From Budorcas taxicolor (taxonomy: Eukaryota > Chordata > Mammalia > Artiodactyla > Bovidae), in NCBI RefSeq assembly GCF_023091745.1, contig NC_068935.1:20629775-20693774 (forward strand): a stretch of 64,000 nucleotides of DNA, written 5' to 3'. The translations under genes and the position numbers were made by a program. Below are positions 1-10,045 of this stretch, piece after piece; position 1 is the first letter of the stretch, and every line of letters starts with the position of its first letter. The notes beneath the pieces were generated by a model, which saw nothing but the letters and a program-made list of their open reading frames with translations, searched no databases and had not been told where the DNA came from.

Positions 1-210
1 AAATTTCATTTTTGTTTATCTTGAAGTAGCTTTCTAGCATGTGTATATAAGTATGTGTGATTATTTATATATGACATATATACATTCAGACATCACAGAT
101 TTGTATAGCAATGAGCAATACATTTCCCTCCATTGATATACTGACTCTTATTCTTCCCTCGAAGCAACCACTGTTGACATTTTCTTGTAAATACTTTCAA
201 AAATATTCTA
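1..210 (-). mobile_element. Probable ancient L1M fragment
   Basis: The stretch around 150-210 (accaccactgttgac-like text followed by a cttgtaaatactttc stretch) resembles the 3' part of very old mammalian L1M elements on the minus strand. It is AT-rich and has no open frame. The next element is inserted at its right edge. Assignment is by pattern memory only and is weak. Confidence 0.3.
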
Positions 211-217
211 GTTCTCA

Positions 218-1670
218 GAAAATCTTAACAGACCCACCACAAGCATGGAAATCAAAACTGTAATCAGAAATCTTCCAGAAAACAAAAGCCCAGGACCAGA
301 TGGCTTCAAAGCTAAATACTACAAAAATTTAGAGAAGAGCTAACACCTATCCTACTCATACTCTTCCAGAAATTTGCAGAGGAAGGTAAACTTCCAAACT
401 CATTCTATCAGGCCACTATCACCCTAATATCAAAACCTGATAAAGATGCCACGAAAAAAGAAAACAACAGGCCAACATCACTGGTGAATATAGATGCAAA
501 AATCCTTAAAAAACTTCTAGCAAACAGAATCCAACAACATATTAAAAAGATCATACATCGTGACCAAGTAGGCTTTATCCCAGGAATGCAAGGATTCTTC
601 AATATTCACAAATCAATCACTATGATACACCACATTAACAAATTGAAAGATAAAAACCATATGATTATCTCAATAGATGCAGGGAAAGCCTTTGACAAAA
701 TTCAGCATCCATTTATGACAAAAGCCTTGCAGAAAGCAGGAATAGAAGGAACATACCTCAATATAATAAAAGCCATGTATGATAAACCCACAGCAAACAG
801 TATCCTCAAGGGTGAAAAATAGGAAGCATTTCCCCTAAAGTCAGGAACAAGACAAGGGTGCCCACTCTGATCAAGACTATTCTACATAGTTTTGGAAGTT
901 TTAGCCACAGCAGTCAGAGAAGAAAAAGAAATAAAATGAATCCAGATTGGAAAAGAAGGAGTAAAACCCTCACTGTTTGCAGAGGACATGATCCTCTACA
1001 TAGAAAACCCTGAAGAAACCACCGGAAAATTACTAGAGCTAATCAATGAATATAGTAAAGTTGCAGGATATAAAATTAACACACAGAACTCTCTTGCATT
1101 CCTATATACTAACAGTGAGAAAACTGAAAGAGAAATTAAGGAAACAATTCCATTCACATTGCAACAAAAAGAATAAAATACTTAGGAATAAATCTACCTA
1201 AAAGAAACAAAAGACCTATATATAAAACACTGATGAAAGAAATCAAATATGACACAAATAGATGGAGAAATATACCATGTCCATGGATTGGAAGAATCAA
1301 TATAGTGAAAATGCATATACTACCCAAAGCAATCTATAGATTCAATGCAATCCCTATCAAGCTTCCAATGATATTTTTTAGAGAACTAGAACAAATAATT
1401 TCACAATTTTTATGGAAATAAAAAAACCCTTGAATAGCCAAAGCAAACTTGAGAAAGAAGAATGGAACTGGAGGAATCAGCCTGCTTGACTTCAGGCAAT
1501 ACTATAAAGCTACAGTCATCAAGACAGTATGGTACTGGCATAAAGACAGAAATATAGATCAATGGAACAAAATAGAAAGTTCAGAGGTAAATCCACGCAC
1601 CTATGGACACCTTATTTTTGACAAAGGAGGAAAGGAAGTACAGTTCAGAAAAAGACAATCTCTTTAACAA
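218..1670 (+). pseudogene. L1 ORF2 reverse transcriptase, first copy
   Basis: This is a broken L1 ORF2 segment. An open piece at 484-822 contains the finger/palm part of the reverse transcriptase, including IISIDAGKAFDKIQHPF (motif A aspartate). After a stop at about 820 the frame continues through the catalytic loop, which reads FAED at 976-987 instead of the family's FADD. The C-terminal thumb region follows (988-1176 and 1233-1421), then 1449-1667. L1 ORF2p nicks DNA and reverse-transcribes its own RNA; this copy cannot, because of stops, frameshifts and the changed catalytic acid. The endonuclease domain is absent because the element is 5'-truncated. Confidence 0.85.
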
Positions 1671-1775
1671 GTGGTGCTGGGAAAACTGGTCAACCACTTG
1701 TAAAAGAATGAAACTCGAACACTTTCTAACAGCGTAGACAAAAATAAACTAAAAATGGATAAAGATCTAAATGTA

Positions 1776-1865
1776 AGACCAGAAACTATAAAAATCCTAA
1801 AACATATTAAACATATTAAAAGACCAGAAACTATAAAACTCCTACAACATATTCAACATATTAAA
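1776..1865 (+). repeat. 45-bp tandem duplication at L1 junction
   Basis: Two adjacent 45-base units, 1776-1820 and 1821-1865, both begin agaccagaaactataaaa and end aacatattaaa. They differ at three positions by my reading. The left part of each unit matches the L1 C-terminal region (compare 3341-3366), and the right part matches the start of the duplicated reverse-transcriptase block (compare 533-550). The pair therefore sits exactly where the two L1 copies join. Confidence 0.9.
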
Positions 1866-2990
1866 AAGATCACACATCATGACCAAGTGGGCTTTATTCT
1901 AGGGAAGCAAGGATTCTTCAATATTCACAAATCAATCAATATGATACACCACTTTAACAAGTTGAAAGATAAAAAAATATGATAATCTCAATAGATGCAG
2001 AGAAAGCCTTTGACAAAATTCAACATCCATTTAAGGTAAAAACCCTCCAGAAAGCAGGAATAGAAGCAACATACCTCAACATAATAAAAGCCATATATGA
2101 TAAACCCACAGCAAACATTATCCTCAATGGTGAAAAACTGAAAGCATTTCCCCTTAAATCAGGAATAAGACAAGGGTACCCACTCTCACCACTACTATTC
2201 AACGTAGTTTTGGAAGTTTTAGTCACAGCAATCAGAAAAGAAAAAGTAAAACTCTCACTGTTAGCAGATGACATGATCCTTTACATAGAAAACCCTAAAG
2301 AGTCCACCAGAAAATTACTAGAGCTAATCAATGACTATAGTAAAGTTGCAGGATATAAAATCAACACACAGAAATCCCTTGCATTCTTATACACTAACAT
2401 TGAGAAAACAGAGAAATTAAGGAAACAATTCCATTCACCATTGCAATGAAAAGAATAAAATACTTAGGAATAAATCTTCCTAAGGAAACAAAAGACCTAT
2501 ATATAGAAAACTATAAAATACTGATGAAATAAATCAAAGGTTACACAAATAGATGGAGAAATATACCATGTTCATGAATCAGAAGAATCAATATGTGAGC
2601 ATGAGTATACTACCCAGAGCAATCTATAGATTCAATGCAATCCCTATAAGGCTACCAATGATATTTTTCAGAGAACTAAAACAAATAATTTCACAATTTG
2701 TATGGAAATACATAAAACCTAGAATAGCCAAGGCAATCTTGAGAAAGAAGAATGGAACTAGAGGAATCCACCTGCCTGACTTCAGTCTCTATTACAAAGC
2801 TACAGTCATGAAGACAGTATGGTACTGTCATAAAGACAGAAATATAGATCAATGGAACAAAATAGAAAGCCCAGAGACAAATCCTTGCACCTATGGATAC
2901 GTTATCTTTGATAAAGGAGGAAAGAAAGTACAATGCAGAAAAAGACAATCTCTTTAACAAGTGGTGCTGGGAAAACTGGTCAACCACTTG
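1843..2990 (+). pseudogene. L1 ORF2 reverse transcriptase, second copy
   Basis: This repeats the segment 533-1700 in the same orientation. The best open stretch, 1979-2449, contains ISIDAEKAFDKIQHPF (motif A), SGIRQGYPLSPLLFN (motif B) and LLADDMILYIENP (motif C). The catalytic aspartate pair is kept (LADD at 2261-2272), but the phenylalanine before it has become leucine. A further open piece covers 2553-2957 (thumb region). Stops and frameshifts separate the pieces. The two copies differ at many scattered positions, so the duplication is not recent or the copies came from different L1s. Confidence 0.85.
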
Positions 2991-2991
2991 T

Positions 2992-3276
2992 AAAAGAATG
3001 AGAGGGTGAGATGATTTGGGAGAATGGCATTGAAACGTGTATACTATCATGTAAGAAACGAATCGCCAGTCTATGTCCGATGCAGGATACAGGATGCTTG
3101 GGGCTGGTGCACAGGGATGACCCAGAGAGATGTTATGGGGAGGGAGGTGGGAGGGGGGGGATTCATGTTTGGGAACGCATGTACACCCGTGGTGGATTCA
3201 TGTCAATGTATGGCAAAACCAACACAGTATTGCAAAGTGAAATAAAGTAAAAATAAAAATTAAAAAAAAAAGAATG
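2992..3276 (+). mobile_element. Nested L1 3'-UTR insertion with 9-bp TSD
   Basis: Bases 3001-3267 are an L1 3' untranslated region (gatgatttggg... to tggcaaaacc...) ending in an A tract. They interrupt the host L1 between a caccacttg-type motif and the text that should follow it. The word aaaagaatg flanks both sides (2992-3000 and 3268-3276), which is a perfect 9-base target-site duplication. The insert is a severely 5'-truncated copy with no coding capacity. A G-rich block at 3137-3160 could fold as a G-quadruplex. Confidence 0.9.
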
Positions 3277-4256
3277 AAACTAGAACACTTTCTAATACCA
3301 TACACAAAAATAAGCTCAAAATGGATTAAAGATCTAAACATTAGACGAGAAACTATAAAACTCCTAGAGGAAAACATAGGCAAAACACTCTCTGACATAA
3401 ACTACAGCAGGATTCTCTATAACCCACCTCCCAGAATATTGCAAATAAAACTGAAAATAAACAATGGGACCTGATTAAACTTAAAAGCTTTTGCACAATG
3501 AAGGAAACTATAAGCAAGGTGAAAAGACAGCCTTTAGAATGGGAGAAAATATTAGCAAATGAAGCAACTGAAAAAGAGTTAATCTCAAAAATATACAAGT
3601 AGCTCCTGCAGCTCAATTCCAGGAAAACAAACGACCCAATCAAAAAATGGGCCAAAGAACTAAATAGACATTTTTCCAAAGAAGACATACAGATGGCTAA
3701 CAAACACATGAAAAGATACTTGACATCACTCATTATTAGAGAAATGCAAATCAAAACCACAGTGAGGTACCATCTCATGCCGGTCAGAATGGATGGTATC
3801 AAAAAATCTACAAACAATAAGTGCTGGAGAGGGTGTGGAGAAAAGGGAACCCTCTTACACTGTTGGTGGGAATGCAAACTAGTACAGCCACTATGGAGAA
3901 CAGTGTGGAGATTCCGTAAAAAACTGGAAATAGAACTGCCATATGACCCAGAAATCCCACTGCTGGGCATACACACTGAGGAAACCAGAATTGAAAGAGA
4001 CATGTGTACCCCAATGTTCATCGCAGCACTGTTTATAATAGCCAGGACATGGAAGCAACCTAGATGCCCATCAGCAGATGAATGGATAAGAAAGCTATGG
4101 TACATATACACAATGCAATATTACCCAGCCATTAAAAAGAATGCATTTGAATCAGTTCTAATGAGGTGGATGAAACTGGAGCCTATTATACAGAGTGAAG
4201 TAAGCCAGAAAGAAAAACACCAGTACAATATACTAATGCATATATATGGAATTTAG
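3277..4256 (+). pseudogene. L1 ORF2 C-terminal region
   Basis: This continues the host L1 after the nested insert and encodes the C-terminal part of ORF2. The open stretch 3693-4256 (187 codons) keeps the cysteine-rich region: a CWRGCGEKGTLLHCWWEC segment with the CX3C...HX4C arrangement typical of L1 ORF2 C-termini. It ends at a stop matching the normal ORF2 terminus. Upstream (3277-3690) the frame is interrupted by stops, for example tag near 3600. This is a non-functional fossil. The opposite strand is open for 252 codons (3353-4111), which is only an antisense shadow. Confidence 0.85.
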
Positions 4257-4611
4257 AAAGATGGTAACAATGACCCTGTATGCAAGACATCAAAAGAGAC
4301 ATAGATATAAAGAACAGTCTTTTGGACTCTGTGGGAGAAGGTGAGGGTGGGATGATTTGGGAAAATAGCACTGAACCATGCATATTATCTTATGTGAAAC
4401 CGATTGCCAGTCCAGGTTTGATGCATGAGAGAAGGTGCTCAGGCTGATGCACTGAGATGACCCTGAGGGATGGGGATGGAGGTGGGAGCAGGGGTTCAGG
4501 ATGGGGAACACATGTACACCCATGGCTGATTCATGTCAATGTATGGCAAAACCAATACAGTATCATAAAGTAATTAGCCTCCAATTAAAATAAATAAATT
4601 AATTTTTAAAA
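4257..4611 (+). mobile_element. L1 3' untranslated region and A-rich tail
   Basis: This region follows the ORF2 stop and matches, with divergence, the same 3'-UTR seen at 3001-3267, at 11629-11800 (reverse) and at 40237-40600 (reverse). It ends in an A/T-rich tail with AATAAA-like words. It supplies the 3' end recognised for reverse transcription. Confidence 0.8.
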
Positions 4612-4852
4612 TATTGTTTCTCTAAAAGTAAATGTAGAGCTAAAAATATTAAGGACAGCATACTGTATGTACTAGTCTGCCCTTTGTCCTTTACATTTAA
4701 TAATTCCAATAGAATATAAGCTCTAGGAAGGCAAGATATTGTTTGTTTTCACAATATCTATTAAAATATCTGACCTGTACCAGAGACTTCATAAATATTT
4801 TTTGAATGCTGAATGATATATTTGGAGATTTTTCCATATCAGCATGTACCCG
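4612..4852. other. Unassigned AT-rich DNA
   Basis: I see no gene, clear repeat or open frame here. It may continue the ancient L1M seen at 1-210, but I cannot show that. Confidence 0.4.
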
Positions 4853-5052
4853 GGATTAGCAAACATTTTCTACATAGGACCAGATAGTAAATATTTTGAG
4901 CTTTGGAGGCCATATGTTCATCACAATTACTCAAGTGGTCATAGATAATACATAAAAAGATAGGTGTGACTGTGCTCCAATAAAATTTTATTTTAAAAAA
5001 TTAAATGGTGAGTCAGATTTGTTCTGTGGGCTATTAGTTTCATGGCCCCTGG
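4853..5052. mobile_element. Ancient hAT-like DNA transposon fossil
   Basis: The text from gattagcaaac through ggaccagatagtaaatatttt, caataaaattttatttt and the closing catggcccctgg matches a common short, non-coding, roughly 200-base mammalian DNA transposon fossil (hAT-like MER group). The ends form imperfect inverted repeats (left agcaaac..., right ...cccctg). I do not name the subfamily. Confidence 0.55.
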
Positions 5053-5232
5053 TATATACAAATCAGTCTATACTTTTTCATACCTGCATACTGTTCCGTC
5101 ATGAATATACTATAAATTCATTAATGAGAACCCATTTATGTTCATCTATTGCTGTTATAATCAATATCATAATTATGTTTCAATAAGAAACTTTTTTCTT
5201 TGTGCACCTAATAGTCAAGTAAAAGTGAATAG
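5053..5232. other. Unassigned DNA
   Basis: No recognisable element or gene. Confidence 0.4.
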
Positions 5233-5240
5233 GCATTCTT

Positions 5241-5967
5241 TTTAATTTTTTTTAAATTGGAGGATAATTGCTTTACAATGTTGCATTGGTTTCTGCCATA
5301 CAACAACATGAAGCAGCAGTAAATAAGCATATATCCCCTTCCTCTTGAACTTCCCTCCCACCCCCCTTTCTCATCCCACCCCTCTAGGTTGTCACAGAAG
5401 ACTAGGTTGAGGTCCCTGTGTTATACAGCAAATTCCCACTAGCTATCTATTTTACATATTATAATGTATATTTTCAATATACTTTCTAAATTTGCTCCAC
5501 CCTCTCTTCCCCTGCTGTGTCCACAAATTTGTTCTCTATGTCTACATTTCTATTCCTGCCCTGCAAATAGGTTCATTAGTGCCATTTTTTAAGATTCCAT
5601 ATATATGCATTAATATACAATGTTTGTTTTTCTCTTTCTGACTTACTTCACTCTGTATAACAAACTCTTGGTTCATCTACCTCAGTAGAACTGACTCAAA
5701 TTCATTCCTTTTTATGACTGAGTAACATTCCATTGTGTTTATGTACCACAACTTCTTTGCCCTTTCATCTGTTGATGAACATTTAGGTTGCTTCTGTGTC
5801 CTGGATATTGGTAAGTTGTGCTACAGTGAACATTGGGGTATATGTATCTTTTTGAGTTATAGTTTTCTCAGGGTATATGGCCAGTAGTGGGATTGCTGGG
5901 TCATATGATAGCTTTATTCCTAGTTTTAAAAGAAATCTCCATAATGTTCTCCATAGTGGGAGCACAA
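5241..5967 (-). mobile_element. L1 3' end, 5'-truncated
   Basis: This is a minus-strand L1: the T-rich tail lies at the left (5241-5260), followed by the 3' UTR and the C-terminal part of ORF2, where an antisense piece at 5783-5971 reads LWRTLWRFLLKLGIKLSYDP. The word gcattctt flanks the insert (5233-5240 and 5968-5975), an 8-base target-site duplication. It is a dead fragment. Confidence 0.85.
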
Positions 5968-6124
5968 GCATTCTTAATTAAACGCATACTGCACAGTTGC
6001 CATCTCAAGAGATTACATTAATTTGTCCTCCCACCTGCAGCGTATGACATTGCCTGCTTCTCTACTCTCTCTCTCAATGCTGTATGCATTATTAAATTTT
6101 TATTTTTGCTGACTTAGGAGGCAA

Positions 6125-6885
6125 AAACTAGACGATCATTCATTTTCATTTTCATTTTTAAAATCATTCAAACATACAGAAAGCCCAGAAAATAGTATAG
6201 CAAACATAGCAAAAATTAAGTAGATGCTAATATTTTACTTTATGTGCTGTATGTCCTTCCTTTTTTAAAAAGAGAAAATGAAGTTATTGATATAGTTAGA
6301 GTCCCACTTTCTACCCTTTCAAAACCTCTCCCTCAATCCTCAGACGTAACTTATACCTTGAAGTTGAAATGTATCACTACATATAGGCATATGTATTACT
6401 ACATATAGGCACATGTATTATATAATATATGACAAATATGTATATGGATAGCGGTATACAATAATATATAATATATGTCATTTTATCTATATGTGTGTAT
6501 GCATATATATAATATATATGTGTGTTTTTAACCTTTACATAAGTGGTATTATACTCTTTCTGAAACTTGCTTTTTTAGTTCAAATTATTTTTAAGGTTTA
6601 TACAACTTGCTTTTATTCATTCAAAATTATGTTTGAGATTTATATGGATATATGTAGATCAAGTTGATTCATTTTACTTATTATGGGATTCTCGGGGCAA
6701 GAGTACTGGAGTGGGTTGCCATTTCTCTCTCCAGGGGATCTTCCTGACCCAGGGATCAAACCCGGGTCTCCCGCATTCCAGGCAGACGCTTTAACCTCTA
6801 GCCACCAGGGAAACCCATTATGTATTGTACCATTGTACATAGAAACCATAATTTAATTATCCATTCCCCTCCTCTGGAACTGTTC
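6125..6885 (-). mobile_element. Ancient L1M 3' region
   Basis: The pattern of ORF2 3'-end text on the minus strand (cttgcttttttag..., ttatgtttgagatt..., atttaattatccattcccctcc) matches old mammalian L1M elements. It is diverged, contains AT-rich simple sequence around 6420-6530, and is interrupted by a SINE at 6682-6816. A BovB follows at its right end. Confidence 0.55.
6682..6816 (-). mobile_element. Bov-tA SINE, 3'-truncated
   Basis: This tRNA-derived ruminant SINE is on the minus strand. The tRNA head is at the right (ccaccaggg...), with a B-box-like gatcaaacccggg and the body ccagtactcttgccccgag read in reverse. The distal half is missing. The word attatg lies at both edges (6680-6685 and 6817-6822), a probable short target-site duplication. 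Confidence 0.85.
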
Positions 6886-7413
6886 AGTTCAGTTCAGTTC
6901 AATTGCTCAGTCGTGTCTTACTCTGCGACCCCATGAATCGCAGCACGCCAGGCCTTCCTGTTGATCACCAACTCCTGGAGTTCACTCAAACTCATGTCCA
7001 TCGAGTCGGTGATGCCATCCAGCCATCTCATCCCCTGTCGTTCCCTTCTCCTCCTGCCCCCAATCCGTCCCAGCATCAGAGTCTTTTCTAATGAGTCAAC
7101 GCTTCGCGTGAGGTGGCCAAAGTACTGGAGTTTCAGCTTTAGCATCATTCCTTCCAAAGAAATCCCAGGGCTGATCTCTTTCAGAATGGACTGGTTGGAT
7201 CTCCTTTGCAGTCCAAGGGACTGTCAAGAGTCTTCTCCAAAACCATAGTTCAAAAGCATGAATTCTTCAGCGCTCAGCCTTCTTCACAGTCCAACTCTCA
7301 CATCCATACATGGCTACTGGTAAAACCATAGCCTTGACTAGATGGACCTTTGTTGGCAAAGTAATGTCCCTGCTTTTCAATATGCTGTCTATGTTGGTCA
7401 TAATTTTTCTTCC
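6886..7413 (-). mobile_element. BovB LINE 3' end
   Basis: The left end carries the (agttc)n tail that marks the BovB 3' terminus. The minus strand then encodes the BovB ORF C-terminus: an open stretch at 6918-7157 reads LKLQYFGHLTRSVDSLEKTLM and RWLDGITDSMDMSLSELQEL. The insert is 5'-truncated in the reverse-transcriptase C-terminal region. BovB is an RTE-clade LINE; this piece is inactive. Confidence 0.92.
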
Positions 7414-7415
7414 AA

Positions 7416-8125
7416 GTTAGAATATGCCAAAGGTCAACACAGCTGGTTACTAATTAAAATGGTAAAGACAGACTTCAATCAGTAATCTACTATTGCACCA
7501 GGGATAAGAATCCAGTGTGAACTGAACTCAACTCTGATTTATACAAAAGTGACTGGGAGTTTTAAAGGAAGAATGAGGGAATAGGGAGGGGAGTGAGTAG
7601 GGGCTCAGCAGAGTCAGGGAAGTGAAAAATTACAATAAGTCAGAAGAGGCTTTTGGTCCATGAGAAACCCATCTGGTTTTGCTAACTGGCCCTTATTGAA
7701 GTTAGGCTTCTCTCGCCCCTGCACAGACTGGGGGACAGGGGTGCTATCTTAAGATGGTGACAGGAACAAATTGTTGGTTCTTTCAGCAGACTTGAGTTTT
7801 CTCAGGCAGGCACTGTAAGGGGATCTAGGATCATCCTAGAAATGTGACTTTGTGCTGTTAGAAATGATGTTAATATTTTCTTCAATTCTTTATAGGCCAA
7901 GATTGAGGTCTAGTTAAGAAAGAGCTCAGAGGAACCTGGATAAGGTTTGGTCAAGGAGAGAACCTTTGTCAATGATTGCCTTCTATTTTGCTAGAAGAAT
8001 GCAGCAAAGCAAACCCTTGTACACTTGTGTACTAGTGTAAAATTTTCTTTAAGACAAATCTTTTAGAATTTGTCTTGAAGACTTCCCATTCTGCACCAGA
8101 AACCTCTACTATCCTTCAAGAAAAA
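7416..8125. other. Unassigned block, possibly an old LTR
   Basis: This 700-base stretch has no open frame. Phrases such as gggctcagcagagtcaggga and ttctttcagcagacttgag have the feel of an ancient endogenous-retrovirus LTR, but I cannot name a family or show LTR ends. Treat the LTR reading as a guess. Confidence 0.3.
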
Positions 8126-8127
8126 GC

Positions 8128-8162
8128 GGGGGGGGGGGGGGGGGGGGGGGGCGGGGGGGGGG
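8128..8162 (+). repeat. Poly-G run
   Basis: Twenty-four consecutive G (8128-8151), one C, then ten G (8153-8162). Such long G homopolymers are rare in mammalian genomes and are prone to sequencing or assembly error. If real, it could form G-quadruplex structure. Confidence 0.95.
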
Positions 8163-8689
8163 AGATAGGATCCTAGAACTGGAATTACTGTGATGTAAGG
8201 TATGGCATCTTCAGTATTATCAAGTGACTGTCCAAAATAGTTGTCATTTTTTTATATTCCTACCAGAAATGCATAAAAGATTTAATTTCCCCAAACCCTC
8301 ACCAGCCCTTTGATCCAAAAAATCCCAATTAGAATTAAGACAAATAAGATGAGTCATGTAAGTGCATGGTGAGATTCTATCTTGGCTTAAAAATTTGATA
8401 CTTTGTTCATCATGGATTTTTTTGTGTAAATTTTTAGTTTTGAAAATATTGTATTAAAATATTGTTTATGTTGACTGAGTTTTTTGGTGCTCCCTTACAT
8501 TTTGTGCCTGAGGAGAGAGTGCCTCACTTACCTCCTACCCTGCTCAATGTTAGTGAATTTTTCACCATTTTGATGGATACAAAATGGACCTTCATTATCC
8601 TAACTTGCACTTGCTTGATTATTAGTGAACTCAAGTATGTTTTCTTACGTTTATTTCACCATCTAGGTTTATTCTCTGAAGTAGATGTG

Positions 8690-8935
8690 CTGCTGCTGCT
8701 ACTGCTAAATCACTTCAGTCATGTCCGACTCTGTGTGACCCCATAGATGGCAGCCCACCAGGCTCCCCCGTCCCTGGGATTCTCCAGGCAAGAACACTGG
8801 AGTGGGTTGCCATTTCCTTCTCCAATGCATGAAAGTGAAAAGTGAAAGTGAGGTCGCTCAGTCGTATCCAACTCTTAGCGACCCCATGGACTGCAGCCTA
8901 CCAGGATTCTCTGCCCATGGGATTTTTCAGGCTGT
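8690..8935 (-). mobile_element. Bov-A2 SINE
   Basis: Bov-A2 is built from two BovB-3'-end-derived (Bov-A) units, here on the minus strand. Unit one runs from gctgctgctgctactgctaa to ccttctccaatg. The linker gaaagtgaaaagtgaaagtg joins it to unit two (cgctcagtcgtatcc... to ttttcagg). It has no coding role and lies inside the ancient L1M. Confidence 0.88.
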
Positions 8936-9010
8936 ACATATCCTCTAATCAATTTTCTGTTGTGTAGTTTGCCTTCTCTTTATTAATTTATAGAATGTAT
9001 ACATATTCTG

Positions 9011-9249
9011 TGGGGCTTCCCAGGTGACACTATTGGTAAATAACCTGCCTGCCAATGCAGGTAGATGTAAGAGACACAAGTTCGATCCCTGGGTTGGGAT
9101 GATCCCCTGGAGGAGGGTACGGCAATCCACTCCAGTGTTCTTGCCTGGAGAATCCCATGGGCGAGGAGCCTGGTTGGCTGCAGTCCATAGGTTTGCACAG
9201 AGTCAGACACGGCTAAAGCAACTTAGAATCCATTCACATGCATGCACAT
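9011..9249 (+). mobile_element. Bov-tA SINE with TSD
   Basis: The tRNA-Glu-like head (ggggcttcccaggtgac...) and B-box (agttcgatccctggg) are followed by the BovB-derived 3' body ending at about gacacggctaaagcaactt. The flanks acatattctg (9001-9010) and acatgttctg (9250-9259) are a 10-base target-site duplication with one mismatch. Confidence 0.9.
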
Positions 9250-9797
9250 ACATGTTCTGCATTAAAAATATATCTTTGTTAGCTATATGCATTACATATA
9301 TCTTCTCTTAATCTGTATCTGGGCTCATTTGCTTTATGGTGTGTTTTAGTCAAATAGAAGTTTGTAATATAATTTTAATGTGATCAAAGTCATCCATCTC
9401 TTCATTTCTAATCTGTGCTTTTCAGTGTGTTTTATTGAAAACATTTTTTCAACCCCACTATCAAAGCTCTTCTCCTCTCTTTCCTTCTGAAAGTTTTACT
9501 TTTCATACTTACCTCTTTAATTCAGCAGGATGAAGTAGGAATGTAATTTTGTCTTTCTTTCATATAGATAGCTAGTTGCCCCAAATAAATTTATTTAATA
9601 GTTCCTCCCATTTTTCTTAATTAATTTATTATGGGATATATTCATAGATAAAGCTCATGTAAAGTGGGTCTGTTTCTGTGTTTTCTCTTACATTCTATTA
9701 GTCCATCCTTATACCAAAACTACACTTAAAAAATGATAACTTCTGTTATAATTGTTCTATTTTATTATGTTATCATTGATAATCTCTTGCAATCTCT

Positions 9798-9822
9798 AAT
9801 TTATAAATAAACTTTAACACAG

Positions 9823-9882
<60 letters not shown>

Positions 9883-9959
9883 CAGTATTATCCACAGTTT
9901 AATGCTTCCCCTGGGGGTCCTAGAACCTATCCCCCACAGATGAAGGGCAACTGCTATAC
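9798..9959. mobile_element. MER2/Tigger-like DNA transposon fragment
   Basis: The phrases aaataaactttaacacaggt, cagtattatccacagttt, cctgggggtcctagaacc and cccccacagatgaagggcaac match one end of the MER2-type (Tigger, mariner superfamily) short transposons. The right end stops at a TA, the usual target of this superfamily. A TG/TA microsatellite has grown within it. Confidence 0.65.
9823..9877 (+). repeat. (TG)n(TA)n microsatellite
   Basis: About four GT units followed by some twenty-three AT units. Likely length-polymorphic. Confidence 0.95.
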
Positions 9960-9994
9960 AAAAGTCTGCTTTATAATCTTGATTTCATGGTAGG

Positions 9995-10045
9995 TAAGTC
10001 CTCTGTTTATTATTATTGTTATCATCATCATCATCACCATTAAGT
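9995..10045 (+). repeat. Short (TTA)n/(ATC)n simple repeat
   Basis: A run of tta and atc triplets (ttattattattg then tcatcatcatcatc) lies inside the ancient L1M. No function is evident. Confidence 0.7.

Larger units (their letters stand above)
218..4611 (+). mobile_element. L1 LINE, 5'-truncated, internally duplicated
   Basis: A plus-strand L1 begins inside the ORF2 reverse-transcriptase domain and runs to an A-rich 3' end with AATAAA-like hexamers near 4594. An internal duplication repeats about 1.3 kb: 533-1700 matches 1845-2990. A second, much shorter L1 3' end is nested at 3001-3267. The 8-base word aaaatatt is found just left (about 200-208) and at the right end (about 4609-4617), which is a possible but weak target-site duplication. 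The whole element is a dead copy with many stops. Confidence 0.85.

Noticed and set aside
3353..4111. A 252-codon minus-strand open frame.
   Set aside because: It is antisense to the L1 ORF2 C-terminal region, and that sense reading explains it fully; no independent protein motif is present.
6886..7413. The agttc-type repeat at the left of several BovBs as a standalone microsatellite.
   Set aside because: It is the normal terminal repeat of BovB and marks the 3' end of each copy.
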